Of a stretch of 64,000 nt of DNA, positions 15,261-22,798 are shown piece after piece. The translations under genes were made by a program, and so were the position numbers. The stretch spans positions 1 to 64,000 of the forward strand of contig JAIXOL010000036.1 in assembly GCA_027486845.1 (NCBI GenBank). Reading direction: 5' to 3'. The stretch comes from Cytophagaceae bacterium. Lineage in GTDB: Bacteria > Bacteroidota > Bacteroidia > Cytophagales > Spirosomataceae. How positions within the stretch are numbered: the stretch's first letter is position 1; each line of letters begins with the position of its first letter. Under the pieces are notes generated by a model. The model saw nothing but the letters and a program-made list of their open reading frames with translations, was not told where the DNA came from and ran no database searches.

Positions 15261-17669
15261 ATGAATCGTAGTATCAAAAAAGTAGTTGTTTTGGGTGCGG
15301 GCATTATGGGAAGCCGTATTGCGTTGCACTTTGCTAATATCGGAGTGGAGGTGCTACTCCTCGACATGGTTCCGAAAGAGCCAAACGATGCCGAAAAAGC
15401 AAAAGGACTCGACACCACTCATTTAGCCGTGCGAAATCGAATTGTTGGCGAGTTATTTCAAGTGGCTGTAAAGGCAAGTCCTTCGCCGATTTACAATCAA
15501 AAATCATTAAGTAGAGTAAAATTGGGCAATTTTGATGACGATATGCCTAAAATCGCTACCTATGATTGGATTATTGAAGTAGTCGTAGAACGCCTCGACG
15601 TCAAGAAAATTATCTACGAAAAAGTTGAAAAATTCCGCAAAGCAGGAACTTTGGTAACGTCAAATACTTCAGGCATTCCGATTCATTTGATGGCAGAAGG
15701 CCGTTCGGAAGATTTTCAAAAGCATTTCTGTGGAACGCACTTCTTCAATCCACCACGCTATTTGCGTTTGTTGGAAATCATTCCAACCGATAAAACCGAT
15801 AAATCGGTGCTTGATTTCTTGATGCACTACGGCGACCTATATCTTGGAAAAACAACCGTTTTGTGTAAAGATTCACCTGCATTTATTGCCAATCGTTTGG
15901 GAATTTATGCAATGGTTCAAACCATCAGAGTGGCCGAAGAAATGGGCTTGACCGTTGAAGAAGTTGACAAACTTACAAGCACGGTTGTTGGTCGCCCAAA
16001 ATCGGGTACTTTCCGACTTTCAGATGTAGTTGGTTTGGATACAACAGTGAATGTTTGTAATAACTTGATTAATGTTTTAGAAACTGATGAATCGAAAGAT
16101 GCCTTTATTTTGCCACCAACAATGGCAAAATTAATGGAAAATAAATGGCTCGGAGATAAAACTGGACAAGGTTTCTACAAAAAATCGAAAGACGAAAAAG
16201 GTAAAACGCTCATTCTTGCCTTAGATTTAAAGAGTTTTGAATATAAACCTTCGGAAAAAGTTAAGTTCGCAACCCTCGAAAGTACAAAAAGCATTGACGA
16301 TTTGAAAAAACGTTTTTCGGTTCTTTTGGCAGGAAAAGACAAAGCTGGCGAATTTTACCGCAAAACTTTCGCCGATGGCTTTCGTTACGCAACAAACCGT
16401 ATTCCAGAAATTTCGGACGAATTATATAGAATTGATGCCGCTATTTGTGCAGGTTTTGGCTGGCAAATGGGTATGTTTGAAACTTGGGATGCTATTGGGG
16501 TTCGTCCGATGATAAAAATCATGGAAGATTTAGACCTCAAACCAGCCGCCTGGGTTTATGAAATGTTAGAATCAGGCAGTGAAACTTTCTATAAAGTTGA
16601 AGCAGGAAAACGTAAATATTATGATATTCCGAGTAAATCATACAAAGTAATTCCAGGAACAGAATCGTTCATTATTTTGGACAATCTTCGTCAAACCAAC
16701 GTTATTTGGAAAAATGCAGGTTCAACAATCTTTGATTTGGGCGATGGTATTGCGGGCGTAGAATTCCACTCAAAAATGAATACATTCGGAGCGGAAGTTG
16801 TAGAAGGATTAAATAGAGCCTATGGCATTGCAGAGAAAGATTTTAGAGGTTTAGTGATTGGAAATGATTCAAACGAGGCATTTTCGGCAGGTGCAAACTT
16901 GGCGATGTTGTTTATGTTTGCAATCGAGCAAGAATACGATGAAATAAATATGATGATTGCACAGTTTCAGCAGACGATGATGCGTGCAAGATATTCTTCA
17001 ATTCCAGTTGTTACGGCTGCACATAGTTTAGCTTTGGGTGGTGGTTGCGAACTAAACCTTCATGCCGATAAAGTTGTTGCTCATGCCGAAACCTATATGG
17101 GTTTAGTTGAATTAGGTGTTGGTTTGATTCCAGCAGGTGGAGGAACGAAAGAAATGGCTTTACGTTGCTCAGATTTATACCAAACTGGCGACCCAGAATT
17201 AAATATTCTTCAAAATGCCTTTATGAATATCGCTCAAGCTAAAGTTTCGACTTCGGCACAAGAGGCTTTTGATATGGGTTATTTGAAAACCGATAAAGAT
17301 AAAATTGTATTGAATCGTAGCAGATTGATTGCTGAAGCGAAGGAAGAAGCTATCAAATTGGCCGAAGATGGCTATACGCAACCAAAGCAACGCACCGATA
17401 TTAAGGTTCAAGGAAAAGCAGGAATTGCACTTTTCAAGGCGGGTATCACGGGTATGTTGATGGGTAAATACATCACCGAACACGATGCAAAAATTGCTGA
17501 TAAATTGGCTTATGTTATTTCAGGCGGAGATTTGAGTTATCCACAAATGGTTTCTGAGCAGTATCTATTGGATTTGGAGCGTGAAGCTTTCTTATCGCTT
17601 TGTGCTGAAAAGAAAACATTGGAGCGTTTGCAAGGATTGCTTAGTGGAGGAAAGCCGCCACGTAACTAA
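15261..17669 (+). CDS. fadN: 3-hydroxyacyl-CoA dehydrogenase / enoyl-CoA hydratase, FadN type
   Basis: The 802-residue bifunctional beta-oxidation enzyme begins with an NAD-binding fold (VVVLGAGIMGSRIALHFA). The dehydrogenase domain contains GTHFFNPPRYLRLLEIIPT and CKDSPAFIANRLG. The hydratase/isomerase-like domain lies in the second half (NEAFSAGANLAML, AHSLALGGGCELNLHAD, GLIPAGGGTKEMALR). This order, dehydrogenase first, is that of B. subtilis FadN and opposite to E. coli FadB. It hydrates enoyl-CoA and oxidises 3-hydroxyacyl-CoA. fadA follows after an inserted GxxExxY element; an acyl-CoA dehydrogenase gene lies at 47.9 kb. Confidence 0.93.
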   Translation: MNRSIKKVVVLGAGIMGSRIALHFANIGVEVLLLDMVPKEPNDAEKAKGLDTTHLAVRNRIVGELFQVAVKASPSPIYNQKSLSRVKLGNFDDDMPKIATYDWIIEVVVERLDVKKIIYEKVEKFRKAGTLVTSNTSGIPIHLMAEGRSEDFQKHFCGTHFFNPPRYLRLLEIIPTDKTDKSVLDFLMHYGDLYLGKTTVLCKDSPAFIANRLGIYAMVQTIRVAEEMGLTVEEVDKLTSTVVGRPKSGTFRLSDVVGLDTTVNVCNNLINVLETDESKDAFILPPTMAKLMENKWLGDKTGQGFYKKSKDEKGKTLILALDLKSFEYKPSEKVKFATLESTKSIDDLKKRFSVLLAGKDKAGEFYRKTFADGFRYATNRIPEISDELYRIDAAICAGFGWQMGMFETWDAIGVRPMIKIMEDLDLKPAAWVYEMLESGSETFYKVEAGKRKYYDIPSKSYKVIPGTESFIILDNLRQTNVIWKNAGSTIFDLGDGIAGVEFHSKMNTFGAEVVEGLNRAYGIAEKDFRGLVIGNDSNEAFSAGANLAMLFMFAIEQEYDEINMMIAQFQQTMMRARYSSIPVVTAAHSLALGGGCELNLHADKVVAHAETYMGLVELGVGLIPAGGGTKEMALRCSDLYQTGDPELNILQNAFMNIAQAKVSTSAQEAFDMGYLKTDKDKIVLNRSRLIAEAKEEAIKLAEDGYTQPKQRTDIKVQGKAGIALFKAGITGMLMGKYITEHDAKIADKLAYVISGGDLSYPQMVSEQYLLDLEREAFLSLCAEKKTLERLQGLLSGGKPPRN

Positions 17670-17671
17670 AA

Positions 17672-17709
17672 ATTTACCACGGAGGCACGGATTTTAAGAT
17701 TTACACGGA
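17672..17709 (+). repeat. Left inverted repeat of the GxxExxY element (copy B)
   Basis: This 38-base arm beginning ATTTACCACGGAGGCAC is the reverse complement of 18156-18193 at 36 of 38 positions. It starts 2 bases after the fadN stop and ends 1 base before the GxxExxY start codon. Internally it holds two CACGGA units. Confidence 0.95.
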
Positions 17710-17710
17710 T

Positions 17711-18073
17711 ATGATTACTCAGAAATATATTAACCAGATTACTTATCAAGTTATTGTTTGTGCAATGGAGGTTCATAAGCAACTTGGGCCTGGGCTTTTG
17801 GAATCTGTTTATGAAGAGTGTATGATTGAAGAGTTGAGATTTAAAGGTTTAGCTGTTCAAGCTCAACAAAAAGTGCCTCTTTTTTATCGTGGTAAAGCAT
17901 TAAAAACAGAGTTGCGTTTAGATATTATTGTAAATGACTTAGTGATTTTAGAATTAAAAGCAGTTGAGACAATGATTCCTTTGTATAAAGCTCAATTGTT
18001 ATCTTACTTGAAATTAAGTAGCAAACCAAAAGGACTTCTAATTAATTTTCATTGTGAAAATATAAGAGAATAA
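17711..18073 (+). CDS. GxxExxY protein, PD-(D/E)XK-like, probably C-terminally truncated (copy B)
   Basis: This 120-residue member of the GxxExxY family shows VHKQLGPGLLESVYEEC with the name-giving motif. TELRLDIIVND and VILELKAVE follow, likely the Asp and Glu-x-Lys of a PD-(D/E)XK-type nuclease fold. The frame stops with TAA at 18071-18073. Continuing in frame gives LVALVTDEFSKLPKE and a second stop at 18119-18121. This aligns residue for residue with the tail of copy A, so the stop is a recent nonsense change that removes about 15 residues. The catalytic-like residues are kept. No function is experimentally assigned that I know of. Confidence 0.85.
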   Translation: MITQKYINQITYQVIVCAMEVHKQLGPGLLESVYEECMIEELRFKGLAVQAQQKVPLFYRGKALKTELRLDIIVNDLVILELKAVETMIPLYKAQLLSYLKLSSKPKGLLINFHCENIRE

Positions 18074-18155
18074 TTGGTAGCATTAGTAACTGATGAATTT
18101 TCAAAATTACCAAAAGAATAATCTAAAAATCGAAGGACAGGTTCTATAAATTTTC

Positions 18156-18193
18156 TCCGTGAAAATCTTAAAATCTGTGCCTCCGTGGTAAAT
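18156..18193 (-). repeat. Right inverted repeat of the GxxExxY element (copy B)
   Basis: The reverse complement of this 38-base arm matches 17672-17709 except at two positions. It ends 20 bases before the fadA start codon, so it lies in the fadA leader, and a fadN-fadA transcript could fold the two arms into a very long stem. Confidence 0.95.
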
Positions 18194-18213
18194 AATTAAA
18201 AGAAAACACAAAC

Positions 18214-19392
18214 ATGAACGCATATATAGTAGCTGGCTACCGCAGTGCAGTCGGCAAAGCACCCAAAGGAGTTTTTCGCTTTACTCGCCCCGACGATTTG
18301 GCGGCTGATGTAATCAAGCACCTCATGGCACAAGTGCCAAATCTCGACCCTGCTCGTGTCGATGACCTCATCGTAGGAAATGCCGTTCCTGAAGCCGAGC
18401 AAGGAATGCAAATGGCTCGTTATATTTCACTTTTGTCGTTGGGCAAGAGCGTAGCGGGTGTAACAGTAAACCGTTATTGTGGTTCGGGCGTTGAAACAAT
18501 CGCAATGGCTGCTGCAAAAATTAGTGCAGGAATGGCCGATTGTATCGTAGCGGGCGGAACAGAATCAATGTCGATGGTACCAACAACTGGTTGGAAAATG
18601 GCATTGAATTATGGTTTGGCTTCGCACCACCCAGATTATTATATTGGAATGGGTTTGACGGCCGAACAAGTGGCTCAACAATTCAATGTTACTCGTGAAG
18701 AGCAAGATATTTTCTCGTATAATTCTCATGTAAAAGCATTAGCCGCCCAAGCAGCAGGCAAATTTGATGGTGAAATTGTGCCGATTACAGTAAAAGAAAC
18801 GTATTTCGATGAAGCCACTGGTAAAAAGAAAAACAAAGAATACGTTGTAGCAAAAGATGAAGGTCCAAGAGAAGGAACAAGCGTTGAGGCTTTATCAAAA
18901 CTTCGTCCAGTTTTTGCGATGGGTGGAAGCGTAACGGCAGGAAATTCTTCACAAACTTCTGATGGTGCTGCCTTTGTAATCGTGATGTCGGAAAGAATGG
19001 TGAATGAATTGGGCTTAAAACCTATCGCACGCATGATGGCTTATGCAACAGCAGGAGTTGAGCCGCGTATTATGGGAATTGGTCCGGTGGCAGCTATTCC
19101 GATTGCCTTGAAACAAGCAGGTTTAAAACAAGATGATATTGATATTATTGAATTAAATGAAGCATTTGCAGCTCAATCTTTGGCAGTTATTAAAGAACTG
19201 GGCTTAGATATAAGCAAAATTAATCCAAATGGCGGTGCAATTGCTCTCGGTCATGCTCTTGGTTCAACTGGCGGGCGTCTGACTGTTCAGGTTTTGAACG
19301 AACTTCGCCGCCAAAACAAAAAATATGGAATGGTAACTGCCTGTGTGGGTGGTGGCCAAGGTGTAGCTGGGATTTATGAGTTGTTGAGTTAA
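18214..19392 (+). CDS. fadA: Acetyl-CoA C-acyltransferase (3-ketoacyl-CoA thiolase)
   Basis: The 392-residue thiolase performs the last beta-oxidation step, cleaving 3-ketoacyl-CoA with CoA. The acyl-accepting Cys lies in [10 protein letters not shown] (residue 89). The His of [17 protein letters not shown] and the second Cys of TACVGGGQG complete the active site. It is encoded downstream of fadN and was presumably in one operon before the GxxExxY element came between them. A strong terminator follows about 35 bases after the stop. Confidence 0.95.
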   Translation: MNAYIVAGYRSAVGKAPKGVFRFTRPDDLAADVIKHLMAQVPNLDPARVDDLIVGNAVPEAEQGMQMARYISLLSLGKSVAGVTVNRYCGSGVETIAMAAAKISAGMADCIVAGGTESMSMVPTTGWKMALNYGLASHHPDYYIGMGLTAEQVAQQFNVTREEQDIFSYNSHVKALAAQAAGKFDGEIVPITVKETYFDEATGKKKNKEYVVAKDEGPREGTSVEALSKLRPVFAMGGSVTAGNSSQTSDGAAFVIVMSERMVNELGLKPIARMMAYATAGVEPRIMGIGPVAAIPIALKQAGLKQDDIDIIELNEAFAAQSLAVIKELGLDISKINPNGGAIALGHALGSTGGRLTVQVLNELRRQNKKYGMVTACVGGGQGVAGIYELLS

Positions 19393-19427
19393 AATATCCT
19401 AATTACAGGAAATAGGCAATAGGTAAA

Positions 19428-19463
19428 GGGAGATTAAAGCTACTTTGGTAGTTTAAATCTCCC
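19428..19463 (+). terminator. Terminator of the fadN-fadA region
   Basis: The stem GGGAGATT / AATCTCCC extends through a mismatch into a further 7 pairs with a TTTG loop, followed by TTCTTTGTTTTTT. Confidence 0.85.
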
Positions 19464-19466
19464 TTC

Positions 19467-19497
19467 TTTGTTTTTTGATTTCAAAATCATACATTTG
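19467..19497 (+). promoter_or_regulatory. Predicted Bacteroidota promoter for the ThuA-like gene
   Basis: TTTG at 19467-19470 and TACATTTG at 19490-19497 are 19 bases apart and match TTTG-N19-TAnnTTTG. The -33 part overlaps the T-run of the preceding terminator. The start codon is at 19565. Confidence 0.55.
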
Positions 19498-19564
19498 TTT
19501 TATCAATAAGTGTTTTTTTGACACTAAAATTTTCTTCTTTATTCAATCTTTTATAATCAGAACT

Positions 19565-20332
19565 ATGAAACAGGTTTTTGCACGTACCACAATGTTATTT
19601 TTGATGACATTGGTTTTTTCCATTTCTTCTTTTGCCCAAGGACAATTCAGGGTTTTACTTTTTTCTAAAACCGATGGTTTTCACCACGAATCTATTAACG
19701 ATGGCGTAACGGCTATTAAAAAATTGGCAGAACGACACACTTTTAGCGTAGATTGGCAAGAAAATGCTTCGGTTTTTAATGATAAAGCATTAGAAAGATA
19801 CCAAGCAGTGATTTTCTTGAATACAACTGGAAATATCTTGAACGAAGAACAACAAGCAGCTTTCGAGAAATTTATCAAAGCTGGAAAAGGATTTGTTGGT
19901 ATCCACAGTGCGAGTGACACTGAATATGATTGGCCATGGTATGGTAAATTAGTTGGAAATTATTTCAAGATTCACCCACAACAACAAACGGCTTATTTGA
20001 AAGTGGAAGATAGTAATTTTCCAGGAATGGAGCGTTTTCCTAAAAAAATGCTTTGGACAGATGAGTGGTACGAATTTAAGACACCTTCTCCTGCCAATGA
20101 TTTGAAAGTTTTGGTTTCAATTGATGAAAAATCATATAATCCAGGTACAAAATGGGGCGAAAACGAAGGAAAAGGGATGGGTTTTCATCCGATTTCTTGG
20201 TATCATAATTATGACGGTGGTCGTGCTTTTTATACTGCTTTAGGTCATATTCCTTTGGTTTATAGTGACCAAACTTTTCTTGACCATTTGTATGGCGGTA
20301 TTTACTGGGCAGCTACTGGTAAAGGCCTGTGA
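19565..20332 (+). CDS. Secreted ThuA-like domain protein
   Basis: The 255-residue protein has a signal peptide (MLFLMTLVFSISSFAQ) followed by a ThuA domain (PF06283, glutamine-amidotransferase-like fold). Visible segments are RVLLFSKTDGFHHESINDGV, FVGIHSASDTEYDWPWYGKLVG and the end PISWYHNYDGGRAFYTALGH. Bacteroidota carry many such exported proteins, often near carbohydrate-use genes, with no firm enzymatic role. The start at 19565 is chosen because the signal peptide begins there. It stands alone between two terminators. Confidence 0.88.
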   Translation: MKQVFARTTMLFLMTLVFSISSFAQGQFRVLLFSKTDGFHHESINDGVTAIKKLAERHTFSVDWQENASVFNDKALERYQAVIFLNTTGNILNEEQQAAFEKFIKAGKGFVGIHSASDTEYDWPWYGKLVGNYFKIHPQQQTAYLKVEDSNFPGMERFPKKMLWTDEWYEFKTPSPANDLKVLVSIDEKSYNPGTKWGENEGKGMGFHPISWYHNYDGGRAFYTALGHIPLVYSDQTFLDHLYGGIYWAATGKGL

Positions 20333-20353
20333 TTTTAATGTAATTTTGCTTTT

Positions 20354-20390
20354 ACAAACGCCTCTTTTCTGCTTGAAAAGAGGCGTTTGT
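20354..20390. terminator. Bidirectional terminator with perfect 16-bp stem
   Basis: ACAAACGCCTCTTTTC and its exact reverse complement flank TGCTT. It lies between the convergent ThuA-like and monooxygenase genes. Confidence 0.88.
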
Positions 20391-20409
20391 GGTTTTTGAG
20401 ACAAGCAAT

Positions 20410-21699
20410 TCATCGCTTCATTTCTTTTTCAATAATTCGTTTATAAGTAAAAAAATCAACCTGTAGCGTATGCCTAGGAGTTTGTTTATAGCGTTGAGCG
20501 AGTTTTTGTTTATCTTCTTCGATAGTTTTCAGCATTGTATCTTTTGAAGGTAATTTACTTTCTCCTTTGATAATTTTGGCAATCCATTTAGATTGAATTT
20601 CGGCCAAAGGCATGATTGCACCCAAAGGCTGAATCAAGGCCAAAAAGAATAAATTTTTATAATCGGGGTGAATGACCTTTTTATAAAGTCGAATATCGTT
20701 GGTTTCTTCTATGTCAAATTCAGCGTAATGCTTCAAAAATGGAAACGTGACTTTATAGCCCGTTGCATAAATAATCAGGTCGAAATCTTGCTCTGTTCCA
20801 TCTTCAAAAACCACGGTTTTTCCTCTAAATTCCTTAATATTTGGCTTGAACTTTATCAAACCACGTCCCGAAAGGTTCAATAAATCTTGTGAAAGTGTTG
20901 GGTGTTCACTCAAAACAGGTCGATTAGGTTTTGGTACTCCGTAATCTTCTTGTTTGCCACGAGCCAGCCACAAGGTAGTATTTAGCAAAAAACGCTGCAG
21001 CCAAAGTGGTAGTTTTGCAGTCAACGGATTTGCCAAATTATCAAAAGGCATACTCCAAATCCAGTTAGGTGTAATATAAGCACCACTTCGGGTCGAAATC
21101 ACGACCTTTCCTTTATGCTGGCGAGCAGCTTCGCAAGCAATATCAACGGCCGAATTGCCAATGCCTACGACCAACACATTTTTATCTTGCACTTGTTCCG
21201 CATCACGGTAATAATGTGAATGAAGAATTTCACCAGTAAATTCTCCCTTAAAAGCAGGAGTTGGAAAACGTGGATTCCAATGGTGACCGTTTGCGACTAT
21301 AATATACTGATAATCAAAAGATTGCCGATTGTCGAGTGTGATATTGTAGCTGCCGTCCGAATTTCTTATAACATCAGTAACTGAGGTATTGAAAGTAATA
21401 TGCTCACGTAATTTGAAATGTTCAACATAATTTTCAAAATATTCAATAATGTCAGAATGATGCGGAAACATCGGATAATCATCGGGCATCGGAAAGTCGG
21501 AATAGGCCATCACAATACGGTTTGTATTGATATGCAAACTTCTATAAGCCGACGACAGGCCATTATCGTTGTTGAATCGCCAAACGCCTCCAATATTTGA
21601 GCCTTTTTCAAAGCAATCGAACGAAATTCCTTTTTCTTTTAGAGCTTTGGCAGCAGTAATTCCAGAAGAACCAGCTCCGATGATACACACTTGTTTCAT
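20410..21699 (-). CDS. Flavin-containing monooxygenase (FMO-like)
   Basis: The 429-residue class B flavoprotein monooxygenase has an FAD-binding GAGSSG motif near residue 8 and GGVWRFN. The FMO fingerprint F-x-G-x3-H-x3-Y appears as FTGEILHSHYY, and a second nucleotide-binding motif (VVGIGNSAVDIA) serves NADPH. YATGYKVTFPFL near the end is the usual late motif. Such enzymes oxygenate soft nucleophiles or act as Baeyer-Villiger-like enzymes; the substrate is unknown. It is transcribed downstream of an SGNH hydrolase gene on the same strand. Confidence 0.9.
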   Translation of the reverse strand: MKQVCIIGAGSSGITAAKALKEKGISFDCFEKGSNIGGVWRFNNDNGLSSAYRSLHINTNRIVMAYSDFPMPDDYPMFPHHSDIIEYFENYVEHFKLREHITFNTSVTDVIRNSDGSYNITLDNRQSFDYQYIIVANGHHWNPRFPTPAFKGEFTGEILHSHYYRDAEQVQDKNVLVVGIGNSAVDIACEAARQHKGKVVISTRSGAYITPNWIWSMPFDNLANPLTAKLPLWLQRFLLNTTLWLARGKQEDYGVPKPNRPVLSEHPTLSQDLLNLSGRGLIKFKPNIKEFRGKTVVFEDGTEQDFDLIIYATGYKVTFPFLKHYAEFDIEETNDIRLYKKVIHPDYKNLFFLALIQPLGAIMPLAEIQSKWIAKIIKGESKLPSKDTMLKTIEEDKQKLAQRYKQTPRHTLQVDFFTYKRIIEKEMKR

Positions 21700-21746
21700 A
21701 GCAGTTTGAGTGTAAAATAGTATAATTTTTAAGTTTATGACAAAAA

Positions 21747-22586
21747 TTAAGCAATTGCATCTTTCACTAAATCTCTTATCATTCCGCCTGCAATTGAGTT
21801 TTGGTGTAAATTATCAGGCGTTAGTTGAAAGCCGTGCTTAGTCGAAATCTCATCCCAGTTTTTACCTAGTAAATAATAATTGATTACTGAAAAGTTGAGC
21901 AGTTTGTAGGTTTCTTCAAATGTATGCTTTAGTGGCTGCGGATTATTCTGCAAAAACTCCTTTTGTTTTTCTCTAACTGGTAAATAAATAAGTTGCTCAT
22001 CGGTGGCGAGTTGTTTCACAAATTCACTGTATTTATCGGCTTTCTGATTAGCTTCATGGGCTAAATCTTCGCCTAAAACAGGCAATGACATTACTGCGAT
22101 TTTTGCTTGAGTTTTTGCTTTTAATAGACGAATAATTTCAATGTAATTTTTCTTAAAATCTTCAAAATTAGGCGATATATCTTTGCTTACTCTTCCTAAA
22201 TCTTGGTAGCGTTTTTCCATTATCTTTCCCATTGTTGAATTTACATCGTTTGTGCCAATCAAAATCGTAATAAAATTTGGTTTACATGCAATTACATCAT
22301 CAATACGTTGGAGCAAAGTATAAGTTAAATCGGAGTTTATTCCAGCATTAAAAACCTGATAGTCAGTTAGCTGAGAGCTCAAGTCGTTTACCCAATTATA
22401 ACTCACGTTGCCGTGTGTATTGCTATCACCAAAGCAAACCAATACCTTTTTTGAAGCATCTATTTGTTGGCGGTTTTGAGGATTTGGATAGTTTTCGGGA
22501 ATATGCTTCGATACTTTTCGGTATAACCAAGCGTAAATAAGCCCAAGAGTTAAGGCGATACAAAGAATCACAATGAGAATAGACAT
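21747..22586 (-). CDS. Membrane-anchored SGNH/GDSL hydrolase
   Basis: The 279-residue protein has one N-terminal membrane helix (ILIVILCIALTLGLIYAWLY) followed by an SGNH esterase fold. Block I is LVCFGDSNTHG with the nucleophile Ser; block III contains LIGTNDVN. A late Asp-x-x-His is visible in TPDNLHQN. It probably hydrolyses an ester or acetyl group at the outer face of the inner membrane. It lies 47 bases upstream of the monooxygenase gene and may be co-transcribed with it. Confidence 0.85.
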   Translation of the reverse strand: MSILIVILCIALTLGLIYAWLYRKVSKHIPENYPNPQNRQQIDASKKVLVCFGDSNTHGNVSYNWVNDLSSQLTDYQVFNAGINSDLTYTLLQRIDDVIACKPNFITILIGTNDVNSTMGKIMEKRYQDLGRVSKDISPNFEDFKKNYIEIIRLLKAKTQAKIAVMSLPVLGEDLAHEANQKADKYSEFVKQLATDEQLIYLPVREKQKEFLQNNPQPLKHTFEETYKLLNFSVINYYLLGKNWDEISTKHGFQLTPDNLHQNSIAGGMIRDLVKDAIA

Positions 22587-22798
22587 TTGATAGTTTAGGT
22601 TTTGTTGAGATTTATGTAAAGTTAGTAAATTGTTTGGTGTTAAAAAGTGTTAAATAAACCATAATTTTGATTTTATGGCGTTAATTTCGTGGGAGAATAA
22701 AAGTCAATAGTTTTCAGTCAGCAGTGAGCAAATTATCAAAAATCAAGACTTGCTGCGATACTAAATCTTGGAATCTTAAAAACCGCTTTAATCCTGTC

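Larger units (their letters stand above)
17672..18193. mobile_element. Candidate GxxExxY element inserted between fadN and fadA
   Basis: The 522-base unit contains one GxxExxY gene bounded by 38-base inverted repeats and nothing else. It separates two genes that normally sit together. I see no flanking target-site duplication. Whether it moves, or whether the repeats are only regulatory, cannot be told from one genome; the label as an element is an inference from its structure. Confidence 0.5.

Noticed and set aside
17711-18073. GxxExxY gene as part of a restriction or anti-phage operon
   Set aside because: No methylase, specificity subunit or defence partner is adjacent; neighbours are beta-oxidation genes.
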